In this document: positions 1 to 5,953 of the stretch, piece by piece
How positions within the stretch are numbered: the first letter of the stretch is position 1
Layout of the letters: each line of letters opens with the position of its first letter
Assembly: GCA_012800475.1 (NCBI GenBank)
Contig: JAAZJF010000137.1
Span: 1 to 8,590 of the forward strand
Direction of reading: 5' to 3'
Length of the DNA: 8,590 bases
Source of the DNA: Gammaproteobacteria bacterium
GTDB lineage: Bacteria; Pseudomonadota; Gammaproteobacteria; Pseudomonadales; Pseudomonadaceae
Position numbers and translations under genes: made by a program
The notes under the pieces: model-generated
The model's database searches: none
Told to the model about the DNA's origin: nothing
What the model saw: only the letters and a program-made list of their open reading frames with translations

Positions 1-636
1 TTATCCAGCCAACGTGATGAGCGCCATGTTTTGATCTTTCAAACAGCGGGTTCATACACTCTAGCTGCGACACAAGTCCCTTGGTGGAACACACAAACTG
101 ACCAACTTGAATATGCCCAAGTCCCTGCGCACACACTGCATATTTCCGCACTGCCCGCTGCGCAGCCCACATTAGATATCACCACGCTAGGCACTGACAT
201 CACGGTCTCAGTACTGAGCCCCAAACACCTCAATTTCTGGAAAATACTGACTGCATTTTTTATGCTGCTCAGTGCCCTCGGCTTTAGTTTATGGTGGCGT
301 GCACGTCATCAACCTGCGGTGCTGATGACCACCAGTAGCCCTACGCAACGTGATTTGCACGATGATTTAAAACGCGCATGCCTGTCCAACGATCCTGTCA
401 GCACTCGACAAGCTTTGGATGCTTGGGCGCGTCAGCATCCAGAGTCCTTAGCCGATATGGCCGCCCGTGATCAAGAATTAAGCCACGCTCTGGATCTATT
501 AAACAGCGCACTGTACAGCGCCAGCGATAGCCACTGGCACGGCAAAGCACTGTTGCAGGCAATTGAGCAGCTGTCTTTTGATCACACAGAGCCGCCTGAC
601 CATGAAACGCAATTACCCCCGCTCTACCCGCCCTAA
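1..636 (+). CDS. batD: BatD-family protein, C-terminal part (5' end outside the window)
   Basis: The frame is open from base 1 and stops with TAA at 634-636, so the N-terminal bulk of the protein lies to the left of the window. The visible 211 residues begin in the last beta-rich extracytoplasmic domain. The PWWN motif, followed by a short stretch ending in PAHTL, is characteristic of the end of that domain in gammaproteobacterial BatD proteins. One transmembrane helix follows (about bases 235-297, FWKILTAFF... to LWWR). A helical, probably cytoplasmic tail of about 110 residues comes last and ends in a proline-rich stretch. BatD belongs to the MoxR/BatA-E cluster, a membrane-associated group linked to aerotolerance and stress; its biochemical role is poorly defined. 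BatD is commonly the last gene of that cluster, which fits the 164-bp gap before the next gene. The internal TTG at base 31 is not a real start. Confidence 0.82.
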   Translation, partial: LSSQRDERHVLIFQTAGSYTLAATQVPWWNTQTDQLEYAQVPAHTLHISALPAAQPTLDITTLGTDITVSVLSPKHLNFWKILTAFFMLLSALGFSLWWRARHQPAVLMTTSSPTQRDLHDDLKRACLSNDPVSTRQALDAWARQHPESLADMAARDQELSHALDLLNSALYSASDSHWHGKALLQAIEQLSFDHTEPPDHETQLPPLYPP

Positions 637-680
637 TCGACCTGAGCAAAGTGCCTGTGACACTCACTAGGACCAATGTG

Positions 681-698
681 GGGCTTTCGTTAAGGCCC
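681..698 (+). terminator. Weak hairpin after batD (possible terminator, no U-tract)
   Basis: GGGCTTT at 681-687 can pair with AAGGCCC at 692-698 (one G-U pair) around the loop CGTT. It lies 45 bases after the batD stop. It is followed by GTAAAG, not a T-run, so it is not a canonical intrinsic terminator. It could be a 3'-end stabilising hairpin or an incidental pairing. Confidence 0.25.
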
Positions 699-714
699 GT
701 AAAGCGGTATGGTT

Positions 715-729
715 TATACTATTTATAAT
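715..729 (+). promoter_or_regulatory. Candidate -10 elements for the DAHP synthase gene
   Basis: Two -10-like hexamers lie close together: TATACT at 715-720 and a perfect TATAAT at 724-729. Neither has a good -35 at 16-18 bp; the best partner, TTAAGG at 690-695, is 19 bp from TATACT. Transcription from TATAAT would start near base 736, just before the inverted repeat at 743-758. A promoter is expected here because the gene is preceded by a 164-bp gap. The exact elements are uncertain. Confidence 0.35.
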
Positions 730-742
730 CAATTTATGGCGT

Positions 743-758
743 TGCACAGGACTGTGCA
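743..758 (+). promoter_or_regulatory. Perfect 7-2-7 inverted repeat in the DAHP synthase leader
   Basis: TGCACAG at 743-749 and CTGTGCA at 752-758 are exact reverse complements separated by GA. Allowing a T-G wobble, the pairing extends to 741 and 760. The repeat lies downstream of the candidate -10 and 42 bp before the start codon, so it could be a repressor operator or a 5'-UTR hairpin. It does not match the TyrR box pattern (TGTAAA-N6-TTTACA). The repeat is directly visible; a regulatory role is inference. Confidence 0.5.
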
Positions 759-800
759 GCATGTTTATTTTTATGACCTGCGAGTGGGATAATAACGACA

Positions 801-1877
801 ATGGCTGATTTACCGATCGATGATTTAAATATTGCGTCTAACGTGACACTGATCACGCCAGAACAACTCAAACAGAAAATGCCACTCAGCGAGCTTGCAC
901 AGCGTACCGTATCGCAGGGTCGTCAAGTGGTGCGTGATATTTTAGACGGTAAAGATCACCGTTTATTTATTGTGATTGGCCCTTGCTCTATTCATGATTT
1001 AAAAGCAGCCCACGAGTATGCAGACCGCCTTAAAGCGTTAGCTGAAGAAGTGTCAGATACCTTGTATTTAGTGATGCGCGTTTACTTTGAAAAGCCCCGC
1101 ACCACAGTGGGCTGGAAAGGTTTAATTAACGACCCTTACCTGGATGACTCTTTTAAAATTGAAGACGGTTTGCATATCGGTCGTAAGCTCTTGCTTGATT
1201 TAGCAGAGAAAGGCTTACCCACTGCCACTGAAGCACTCGATCCTATTTCACCACAGTACATGCAAGATTTGATCAGCTGGTCAGCCATTGGTGCACGCAC
1301 CACGGAATCGCAAACACACCGTGAAATGGCGTCGGGTTTATCTTCAGCGGTGGGTTTTAAAAACGGTACCGATGGTGGCTTAACGGTCGCCATTAACGCG
1401 CTGCAGTCTGTTTCCAGCCCGCACCGTTTCTTAGGTATCAATCAGCAAGGTGGCGTCTCGATTGTCACCACTAAAGGTAACCCTTACGGCCACGTGGTAT
1501 TGCGCGGCGGTAATGGCAAGCCTAACTATGACTCAGTCAGCGTTGCCGTGTGCGAGCAAGAGTTAGCTAAGGCGCAGATCAAAGCCAACATCATGGTTGA
1601 TTGTAGCCACGCCAACTCCAATAAAGATCCTGCTTTACAGCCGCTGGTGATGGACAACATCGCCAACCAAATTGTCGATGGTAACCAATCGATCAGCAGT
1701 TTAATGGTGGAAAGTCATTTAGGCTGGGGCAATCAGGCTATCTGTACCGATTTAAGCCAACTCAAGTACGGCGTATCGATTACAGATGCCTGCATTGACT
1801 GGGACGCTACTGAAAAGAGCATCCGCAGTATGCGTGACAAACTTAAAGATGTTTTACCTGCACGTCAGCGCAGCTAA
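801..1877 (+). CDS. aroF: Class I 3-deoxy-7-phosphoheptulonate (DAHP) synthase
   Basis: This enzyme condenses phosphoenolpyruvate with erythrose 4-phosphate, the first committed step of the shikimate pathway, in the cytoplasm. The 358 residues match the usual length of the AroF/AroG/AroH type (AroA-I-alpha), and the protein closely resembles a Pseudomonas orthologue. The four metal ligands expected from E. coli AroG are present: C62 (GPCSIHD), H270 (DCSHAN), E304 (MVESH) and D329 (ITDA). Substrate-binding residues are also visible: R93, K98 and R100 (EKPRT), R166 (GAR), K187 (GFKNGTDG) and R235 (LRGGNGK). The ATG at 801 gives the family N-terminus; only a weak purine-rich GGGA at 786-789 serves as a ribosome site. 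These enzymes are usually feedback-inhibited by Phe, Tyr or Trp, but the sequence alone does not tell me which, so the symbol aroF rather than aroG is provisional. A terminator follows the stop. Confidence 0.95.
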   Translation: MADLPIDDLNIASNVTLITPEQLKQKMPLSELAQRTVSQGRQVVRDILDGKDHRLFIVIGPCSIHDLKAAHEYADRLKALAEEVSDTLYLVMRVYFEKPRTTVGWKGLINDPYLDDSFKIEDGLHIGRKLLLDLAEKGLPTATEALDPISPQYMQDLISWSAIGARTTESQTHREMASGLSSAVGFKNGTDGGLTVAINALQSVSSPHRFLGINQQGGVSIVTTKGNPYGHVVLRGGNGKPNYDSVSVAVCEQELAKAQIKANIMVDCSHANSNKDPALQPLVMDNIANQIVDGNQSISSLMVESHLGWGNQAICTDLSQLKYGVSITDACIDWDATEKSIRSMRDKLKDVLPARQRS

Positions 1878-1895
1878 GACTCTAAATGCAGTTAA

Positions 1896-1925
1896 CAAAA
1901 CGCCCAGCTTAAACTGGGCGTTTTG
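1896..1925. terminator. Bidirectional intrinsic terminator between convergent genes
   Basis: A perfect 12-bp stem pairs 1896-1907 (CAAAACGCCCAG) with 1914-1925 (CTGGGCGTTTTG) around a 6-base loop. The GC-rich core is flanked by AAAA on one side and TTTT on the other, so it can terminate transcription in both directions. It sits 19 bp after the DAHP synthase stop and 18 bp after the convergent GNAT gene's stop. Confidence 0.9.
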
Positions 1926-1943
1926 CCTTACACAGGTCTGTAA

Positions 1944-2213
1944 TCAGGCCTGTGGATGACGTTGTAGATAAACGGCAATGTATGAGCAACTGGGAATCAC
2001 TTTACAACCTTGCTCGCGGGCATAGGCTAACGCAGCCTTAGCCAGCACCGCTGCCACACCTTGCCCTCTCAACTCATCGGGTACAAAGGTGTGATGCATA
2101 TCCAGCGTCTGCGCATCCACCACGCGGTACTCTAAAACAGCCCGATGGCCGTCCACCACCGTGGAAAAGCAATGGGTCTGTGCATTGTGTTCAACTTGTA
2201 TCAATTGGCTCAT
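1944..2213 (-). CDS. Small GNAT-fold N-acetyltransferase-like protein (YjdJ/NATD1 type)
   Basis: This is a compact single-domain protein of 89 residues, about the normal length for the short GNAT family of bacterial YjdJ/Gtn10 and human NATD1 (COG2388-like). The acetyl-CoA pyrophosphate-binding loop is visible as RGQGVA at residues 49-54, after the strand DMHHTFV. The family's conserved C-terminal pattern, a proline and cysteine before Ser-Tyr (IPSCSY, C76), is also present. Substrate and physiological role are unknown for this family; acetyl transfer is inferred from the fold. The ATG at 2213 is preferred because a GGAG (complement of 2220-2223) lies 6 bases upstream and the protein then begins at the usual family N-terminus. 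An in-frame GTG at 2252 would add 13 residues without family resemblance. It lies downstream of ligA on the same strand across a 141-bp gap with a probable terminator, so it may have its own promoter. Confidence 0.85.
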   Translation of the reverse strand: MSQLIQVEHNAQTHCFSTVVDGHRAVLEYRVVDAQTLDMHHTFVPDELRGQGVAAVLAKAALAYAREQGCKVIPSCSYIAVYLQRHPQA

Positions 2214-2244
2214 AACCGTCTCCGCAAATACTTGATGTATCTGA

Positions 2245-2273
2245 GCATACACGCAGCAAGCGCAGGTGTATGC
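2245..2273 (-). promoter_or_regulatory. 8-bp inverted repeat upstream of the GNAT gene
   Basis: GCATACAC at 2245-2252 and GTGTATGC at 2266-2273 are exact reverse complements separated by 13 bases. The repeat lies 32 bp upstream of the GNAT start codon and between it and the ligA terminator. No T-run follows, so it is not an intrinsic terminator. It could be an operator or an RNA hairpin in the GNAT leader. No clear sigma-70 promoter was found around it. Confidence 0.4.
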
Positions 2274-2290
2274 AGCTCTAATACAGACAG

Positions 2291-2315
2291 TAAAAAATCA
2301 CGTACAGACTGCACG
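2291..2315 (-). terminator. Probable intrinsic terminator of ligA
   Basis: Read on the minus strand, CGTGCA and TGTACG pair (6 bp, one G-U) around a 3-base loop at 2315-2301. TGA and then a run of six T (complement of 2292-2297) follow. It lies about 40 bp beyond the ligA stop. The stem is short and the T-run is offset by three bases, so strength is uncertain. A second small stem (CCTGA/TCAGG, 2316-2331) lies between it and the ligA stop. Confidence 0.5.
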
Positions 2316-2354
2316 CCTGATCATATTCAGGTCGTACCCTATTGTGCTCAGGCT

Positions 2355-4730
2355 TTACTGGGTTTCCAGTTGCTGCAAGCGGGCTAAAAACTCATCCTCA
2401 TCCAAGACACTGACACCCAACTCTTGAGCTTTAGTCAATTTAGATCCAGCAGCGCTGCCCGCCACCACACACTGCGTTTTCGTCGATACTGACCCTGCCA
2501 CCTTAGCGCCAAGCTGCTCTAGACGTGCTTTAGCCTCGTTGCGAGTCAACCGCTCAAGAGTGCCAGTCAACACCCAAGTTTGTCCCGCTAATGGCGCAGC
2601 CAAAGCTTGTACTTGTGTGCGCTGACTGTTCCAGTGCATACCAAAATCAAGTAACTGCTGCTCCAAAGCCAAAGCCTGCTCGCGCTGCTGTGCATCCTTA
2701 ATAAAGTCCTGTAAGGCCAGCGCCGCATTCTTAGACAAACGTTCAACACTGGTGAGGTCGAGCCAATCAGCAGCAAACAAAGCCTGCAGTGTTTTAAAGT
2801 GTGCCGCTAAACGCTGTGCATTGGTGCGCGCAACGCCAGTGATCTGAAACTGTTCAATAAACCCTGCCAAGGTCGTGCAGGCTTGAAACTCAGCATCGGG
2901 CTCGCCGCTATCACTGGCTTGCACACCCAACTCGTCCAAATCAGCTAACACCGCTTGATTATGACTATCAGAAAAAAAGCTGGCAATTTCATGAGCCACT
3001 TCAGCACCAATTTCCGGTAGCCACAATAAGGTTTGTGGGTAAGCTTGCTGCACACGCTGCACTGAACCCAATGCACGCGCTAACACTTTTGCAGTTTCCT
3101 CACCCACATCTGGAATACCCAAAGCAAAAATCAAACGGGCTAACCGGGGTTGTTTGCTGCCAGAGATAGCTGCTATCAAATTACGGGCTGATAAGTCAGC
3201 AAAACCATCCAACTCCACCACCTGCTCATAGGTTAAGCGGTACAAGTCAGCCGGTGAGGTCACTAATTTTCGCGTGACTAACTGCTCAATAATCTTCTCA
3301 CCTAAGCCATCAATGTCCATGGCGCGGCGCGACACAAAGTGCAACAAGGCTTGTTGTAACTGCGCCTGACAACTTAAGCGCCCCATACAGCGCCACACCG
3401 CACCCTCACTGACCACCTGCTTACCTTTACCGCGACGCACCAACTGCGTGCGCTCAACATCCGAGCCACACACTGGGCATTGCGTCGGTGTAGCAATGGC
3501 ACGCGCCGTTTCAGGGCGACGCTCTAAGACTACTTGGGTGATTTGCGGGATCACATCACCCGCGCGACGTACAATCACGCTGTCACCAATCATCACGCCC
3601 AAACGCGCCACTTCATCCATATTATGCAAGGTTGCATTGGACACCATCACGCCGCCCACATGCACAGGTTTCAAGCGCGCTACAGGTGTCACTGCACCAG
3701 TGCGCCCCACTTGAAACTCAACATCCAGCAACTCAGTGATTTCTTCTTGTGCGGCGTATTTATAAGCCAACGCCCAGCGTGGCTCACGAGCACGAAAACC
3801 TAAACTGCGCTGCTGTGCTAGGTCATCTATCTTAAAAACGACACCATCAATATCGTAGGGCAATTGCGCACGACGCTGCCCTATATCAGCATAATAGGCC
3901 AAGCATCCTTCAATGCTATCCACCACCTGCATCTGGGCACTGATACTGATACCCCACGTACGTAAACGCTGCAAAGTACTGCTGTGTTCTGCGGCTATAC
4001 CTTCGGTACTGGTGCCATAGCAACAAAACTCCAGCGGACGACTGGCAGTAATTTTTGAATCCAGTTGGCGTAGACTGCCCGCCGCGGCATTGCGCGGATT
4101 AGCAAAAGGTTTTTGCCCTGCTGCTAACACCCGCTCATTAAGCGCAGCAAAGCCAGCTTTAGGCATATAGACTTCACCACGCACTTCTAAGGTTGCTGGC
4201 CAGCCACTGCCTTGCAGTTTCAGCGGCACATTACGAATGGTGCGCACATTAGCAGTGATGTCTTCGCCCGTCTGGCCATCGCCACGCGTGGCAGCTTGGA
4301 TCAGCACACCATCTTGATAGGTGATGCTTACGGCCAATCCATCGAGCTTAGGCTCACAGCAGTATGTGACTTGAACACTGGAGCTAAACAAGTCTTGAGA
4401 GGGAGCATCAACCGCCAAGGCCTGCTCAGCGCGCTGGGCAAAGTCTACAACTTGTTCTTGAGCAAATGCATTACCTAAACTGAGCATCGGCACCCGATGC
4501 TGCAGCTGCTTAAAGGTATCCAATGCTTGACCTGATACCCGCTGCGTTGGCGAGTCGGCAGTAATGAACTCAGGGTGCTGCTGCTCTAACTCACGCAACT
4601 CAGTAAATAAACGATCGTACTCACTGTCAGGCACTGAGGGGTCGTCTAACACATAATAATTGTAATCATAAGTCTCAATGGCTTGGCGCAATTGCGCGAT
4701 ACGTGCCGAAATGCTCTGAAGTGCGCTCAT
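2355..4730 (-). CDS. ligA: NAD+-dependent DNA ligase LigA
   Basis: LigA seals single-strand nicks in DNA during replication and repair, using NAD+ as adenylate donor. Domains in order: Ia (about 1-75, with the YDYNYYVLDDP NAD+-binding segment), the adenylation domain with catalytic K128 in the KLDG motif, the OB fold, a four-cysteine zinc finger (C418, C421, C448, C454), helix-hairpin-helix (HhH) repeats, and a C-terminal BRCT domain (about 713-791). At 791 residues it is well over the usual 670 or so. The excess comes from a longer zinc-finger loop (26 residues between C421 and C448, against 14 in E. coli) and a second HhH-like block at about 621-698. Pseudomonas LigA proteins are similarly long, so I take this as lineage-typical. 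The ATG at 4730 gives the standard N-terminus (MSALQSISARI); the ribosome site is weak (TAGAG). zipA lies 63 bp upstream with a terminator-like hairpin between. Confidence 0.97.
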   Translation of the reverse strand: MSALQSISARIAQLRQAIETYDYNYYVLDDPSVPDSEYDRLFTELRELEQQHPEFITADSPTQRVSGQALDTFKQLQHRVPMLSLGNAFAQEQVVDFAQRAEQALAVDAPSQDLFSSSVQVTYCCEPKLDGLAVSITYQDGVLIQAATRGDGQTGEDITANVRTIRNVPLKLQGSGWPATLEVRGEVYMPKAGFAALNERVLAAGQKPFANPRNAAAGSLRQLDSKITASRPLEFCCYGTSTEGIAAEHSSTLQRLRTWGISISAQMQVVDSIEGCLAYYADIGQRRAQLPYDIDGVVFKIDDLAQQRSLGFRAREPRWALAYKYAAQEEITELLDVEFQVGRTGAVTPVARLKPVHVGGVMVSNATLHNMDEVARLGVMIGDSVIVRRAGDVIPQITQVVLERRPETARAIATPTQCPVCGSDVERTQLVRRGKGKQVVSEGAVWRCMGRLSCQAQLQQALLHFVSRRAMDIDGLGEKIIEQLVTRKLVTSPADLYRLTYEQVVELDGFADLSARNLIAAISGSKQPRLARLIFALGIPDVGEETAKVLARALGSVQRVQQAYPQTLLWLPEIGAEVAHEIASFFSDSHNQAVLADLDELGVQASDSGEPDAEFQACTTLAGFIEQFQITGVARTNAQRLAAHFKTLQALFAADWLDLTSVERLSKNAALALQDFIKDAQQREQALALEQQLLDFGMHWNSQRTQVQALAAPLAGQTWVLTGTLERLTRNEAKARLEQLGAKVAGSVSTKTQCVVAGSAAGSKLTKAQELGVSVLDEDEFLARLQQLETQ

Positions 4731-4745
4731 ACTCTATACCCAAAC

Positions 4746-4771
4746 AAAAAGAGCAGCCTTAGCTGCCCTTT
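4746..4771 (-). terminator. Intrinsic terminator or attenuator between zipA and ligA
   Basis: On the minus strand, AAAGGGCAGC (complement of 4771-4762) pairs with GCTGCTCTTT (complement of 4757-4748). The stem is 10 bp with one G-U, the loop is TAAG, and a T-rich TTTTTGTTTG tract runs across the end of the stem. It begins 22 bp after the zipA stop, and the T-tract ends about 15 bp before the ligA start codon. It could terminate zipA transcripts or tune read-through into ligA. Confidence 0.75.
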
Positions 4772-4792
4772 CAGATCGTTAAAATAATACCA

Positions 4793-4798
4793 ATTATA
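4793..4798 (-). promoter_or_regulatory. Candidate -10 (TATAAT) for ligA at the zipA stop
   Basis: A perfect TATAAT on the minus strand overlaps the zipA TAA codon. The -35 at 17 bp spacing would be GCGTCA, only a partial match. If used, it would give a leader of about 55 bases carrying the hairpin at 4748-4771. It is weak evidence on its own, because TATAAT occurs by chance in AT-rich DNA. Confidence 0.22.
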
Positions 4799-5609
4799 GT
4801 CGATGCATTAACTGCTGACGCTCAAAATCCGCAATACGCTGACGGTAATGCTCAATGGTCTGCGCAGTTAAGACACTACGACGATCATCTTTAAGGTCGC
4901 CGTCCAACTCTTTCGCCAACTTACGTGCAGCAGCGATCATTAAATCAAAGGCTTGGCGGCTATTGCGCGGGCCTGGTAAAGCCATAAAGAAACACACGGC
5001 ACGCGTGCTAAACATATCCATATCATCCAAGTTAAACGTCCCTGGATTAAGCGCATTGGCCATGGAAAACAATGTATCACCATTGCCCGTCATGCTTTCA
5101 TGGCGATGGAAGATATCCATAGCACCAAAACGCAGACCGCTCTCAAGGATGCTTTGCAATAAGTCTGGGCCTTTAAAACCCTGCTCATGGCGTGCAACCA
5201 CATGGATAATCAAAATCTCTTTATGTTCTTCGTCCTGCTGCGCCACATCAACATGCGGATCTTGATCCACTTCGTCAAAAGGCTTGAGCTCCATACGCTC
5301 ATCATCATGAAACATATCGCTAGCAGCCGTTGGTACTGTGGCACGACGCGGACTTGCCTCAGCATGTAAGCCTAGATCCGTATCGATCTCTGGCTCAGCA
5401 GCGGCACCAAATGAGGGTTCTTGCTTTTTAATCACGCGTGCAGGCCCTAAGACCTCAGGATTATCTTCTTCTGGCAAATCAGCCAAATTACGGTCTAAAC
5501 GAAACTTCAACGTACTTCTGCCGCTCATGCGGCGCCAGCCATCAAACAAGACAGCAGCGATAACGATAATGCCTATAATAAACAACCATTCACGCAAACC
5601 GATATCCAT
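4794..5609 (-). CDS. zipA: Cell division protein ZipA
   Basis: ZipA is an inner-membrane protein that tethers FtsZ filaments to the membrane and helps recruit later division proteins. The 271-residue protein begins MDIGLREWL and has an N-terminal membrane anchor (about residues 8-24). A charged Arg/Lys patch follows (GWRRMSGRSTLKFRLDR), then a variable acidic linker (about 45-128). The C-terminal FtsZ-binding domain (about 130-265) shows the family motifs ILIIHVVAR, GAMDIFHRH, GDTLFSMANALNPGTF and FFMALPGP. The ATG at 5609 is chosen because it yields the conserved N-terminus; a GGAG (complement of 5622-5625) lies 12 bases upstream, a long spacing. An in-frame GTG at 5651 would add 14 residues ahead of the membrane anchor and is less likely. 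In Pseudomonas zipA normally follows smc; here no smc is found upstream, only a 344-bp gene-poor gap. ligA lies downstream on the same strand. Confidence 0.96.
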   Translation of the reverse strand: MDIGLREWLFIIGIIVIAAVLFDGWRRMSGRSTLKFRLDRNLADLPEEDNPEVLGPARVIKKQEPSFGAAAEPEIDTDLGLHAEASPRRATVPTAASDMFHDDERMELKPFDEVDQDPHVDVAQQDEEHKEILIIHVVARHEQGFKGPDLLQSILESGLRFGAMDIFHRHESMTGNGDTLFSMANALNPGTFNLDDMDMFSTRAVCFFMALPGPRNSRQAFDLMIAAARKLAKELDGDLKDDRRSVLTAQTIEHYRQRIADFERQQLMHRL

Positions 5610-5735
5610 GAGATACGTAGACTCCTGACAGTAAAATAAAAAGAGCTTCACAACTCTACAAACGTGCGCTGCAACCTCAACTGATACTAAAGCACACGCA
5701 ATACAGATTTATTCTTACACACAGCGATGCTGAGC

Positions 5736-5748
5736 TTGTAATTTACAA
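5736..5748. repeat. Perfect 13-bp palindrome upstream of zipA
   Basis: TTGTAA at 5736-5741 and TTACAA at 5743-5748 are exact reverse complements around a single T. It lies about 127 bp upstream of the zipA start, a plausible distance for an operator. I cannot assign it to a known regulator. AT-rich palindromes of this size can also occur by chance. Confidence 0.4.
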
Positions 5749-5780
5749 CAAAAACCACAAACACCCAATCAATTGTGACT

Positions 5781-5930
5781 ATGTTAGCAAATATCATCAT
5801 AAAACTAATGCTATTTGCAGTCTTATACCGACTATTGACTCTGATAGTGCGTGACACTCAATGCAAAGCTACCACAACGCCACCGCATAGATTGATTGCA
5901 CAGAGTATTCTCTGCAATGGATACCTATAG
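5781..5930 (+). other. Short open frame with hydrophobic N-terminus, probably not a gene
   Basis: An ATG at 5781 opens a 49-codon frame ending in TAG at 5928-5930. The predicted peptide starts with a hydrophobic stretch (MLANIIIKLMLFAVLYRLL) that could span a membrane, followed by a polar tail. No Shine-Dalgarno-like sequence precedes the ATG (CAATTGTGACT), and I recognise no family. It is recorded as the only open frame of any size in the gap and treated as unproven. Confidence 0.12.
5895..5918. repeat. 24-bp imperfect dyad downstream of yafV
   Basis: ATTGCA at 5895-5900 mirrors TGCAAT at 5913-5918, and the interior continues with AGA/TCT pairing; 10 of 12 symmetric positions match. No T-run follows on either strand, so it is not a standard terminator. 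It lies 36 bp beyond the yafV stop and may stabilise the 3' end of that transcript or be a protein-binding site. Confidence 0.4.
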
Positions 5931-5953
5931 GGAGCTACAGTTCAACTGCACAG

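Larger units (their letters stand above)
5610..5953. other. AT-rich intergenic stretch between yafV and zipA, no convincing gene
   Basis: This 344-bp region has no long open frame on either strand and no sequence I recognise as a remnant of smc. It holds the weak zipA ribosome site near 5622-5625 and a 13-bp palindrome at 5736-5748. It also holds a longer imperfect dyad at 5895-5918 and a short plus-strand frame at 5781-5930 that lacks a ribosome site. The zipA promoter is probably here. I saw only weak candidates, for example TATGAT (5 of 6) on the minus strand near 5796-5801, without a good -35. Its AT-richness and the missing smc suggest a rearrangement junction (inference). Confidence 0.6.

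Noticed and set aside
398..676. 92-codon minus-strand open frame opposite batD
   Set aside because: It overlaps the supported BatD C-terminus and shows no recognisable domain or ribosome site.
2214..2252. GTG start giving the GNAT protein 13 extra residues
   Set aside because: The ATG at 2213 has a well-spaced GGAG and matches the family's short length; the extension overlaps the inverted repeat region.
4855..5265. 136-codon plus-strand open frame opposite zipA
   Set aside because: It lies wholly inside the well-supported zipA gene on the other strand, is unusually basic and Ser/Arg-rich, and resembles no family; it is a shadow frame.
5610..5651. GTG start giving ZipA 14 extra residues
   Set aside because: The known ZipA N-terminus begins MDIGLREWL, exactly at the internal ATG at 5609; the extension would precede the membrane anchor with no family match.
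5925..5934. CTATAGGGAG, identical to the initiation part of the T7 phage promoter
   Set aside because: The upstream recognition half of the T7 consensus is absent and there is no phage gene nearby, so the match is taken as chance.
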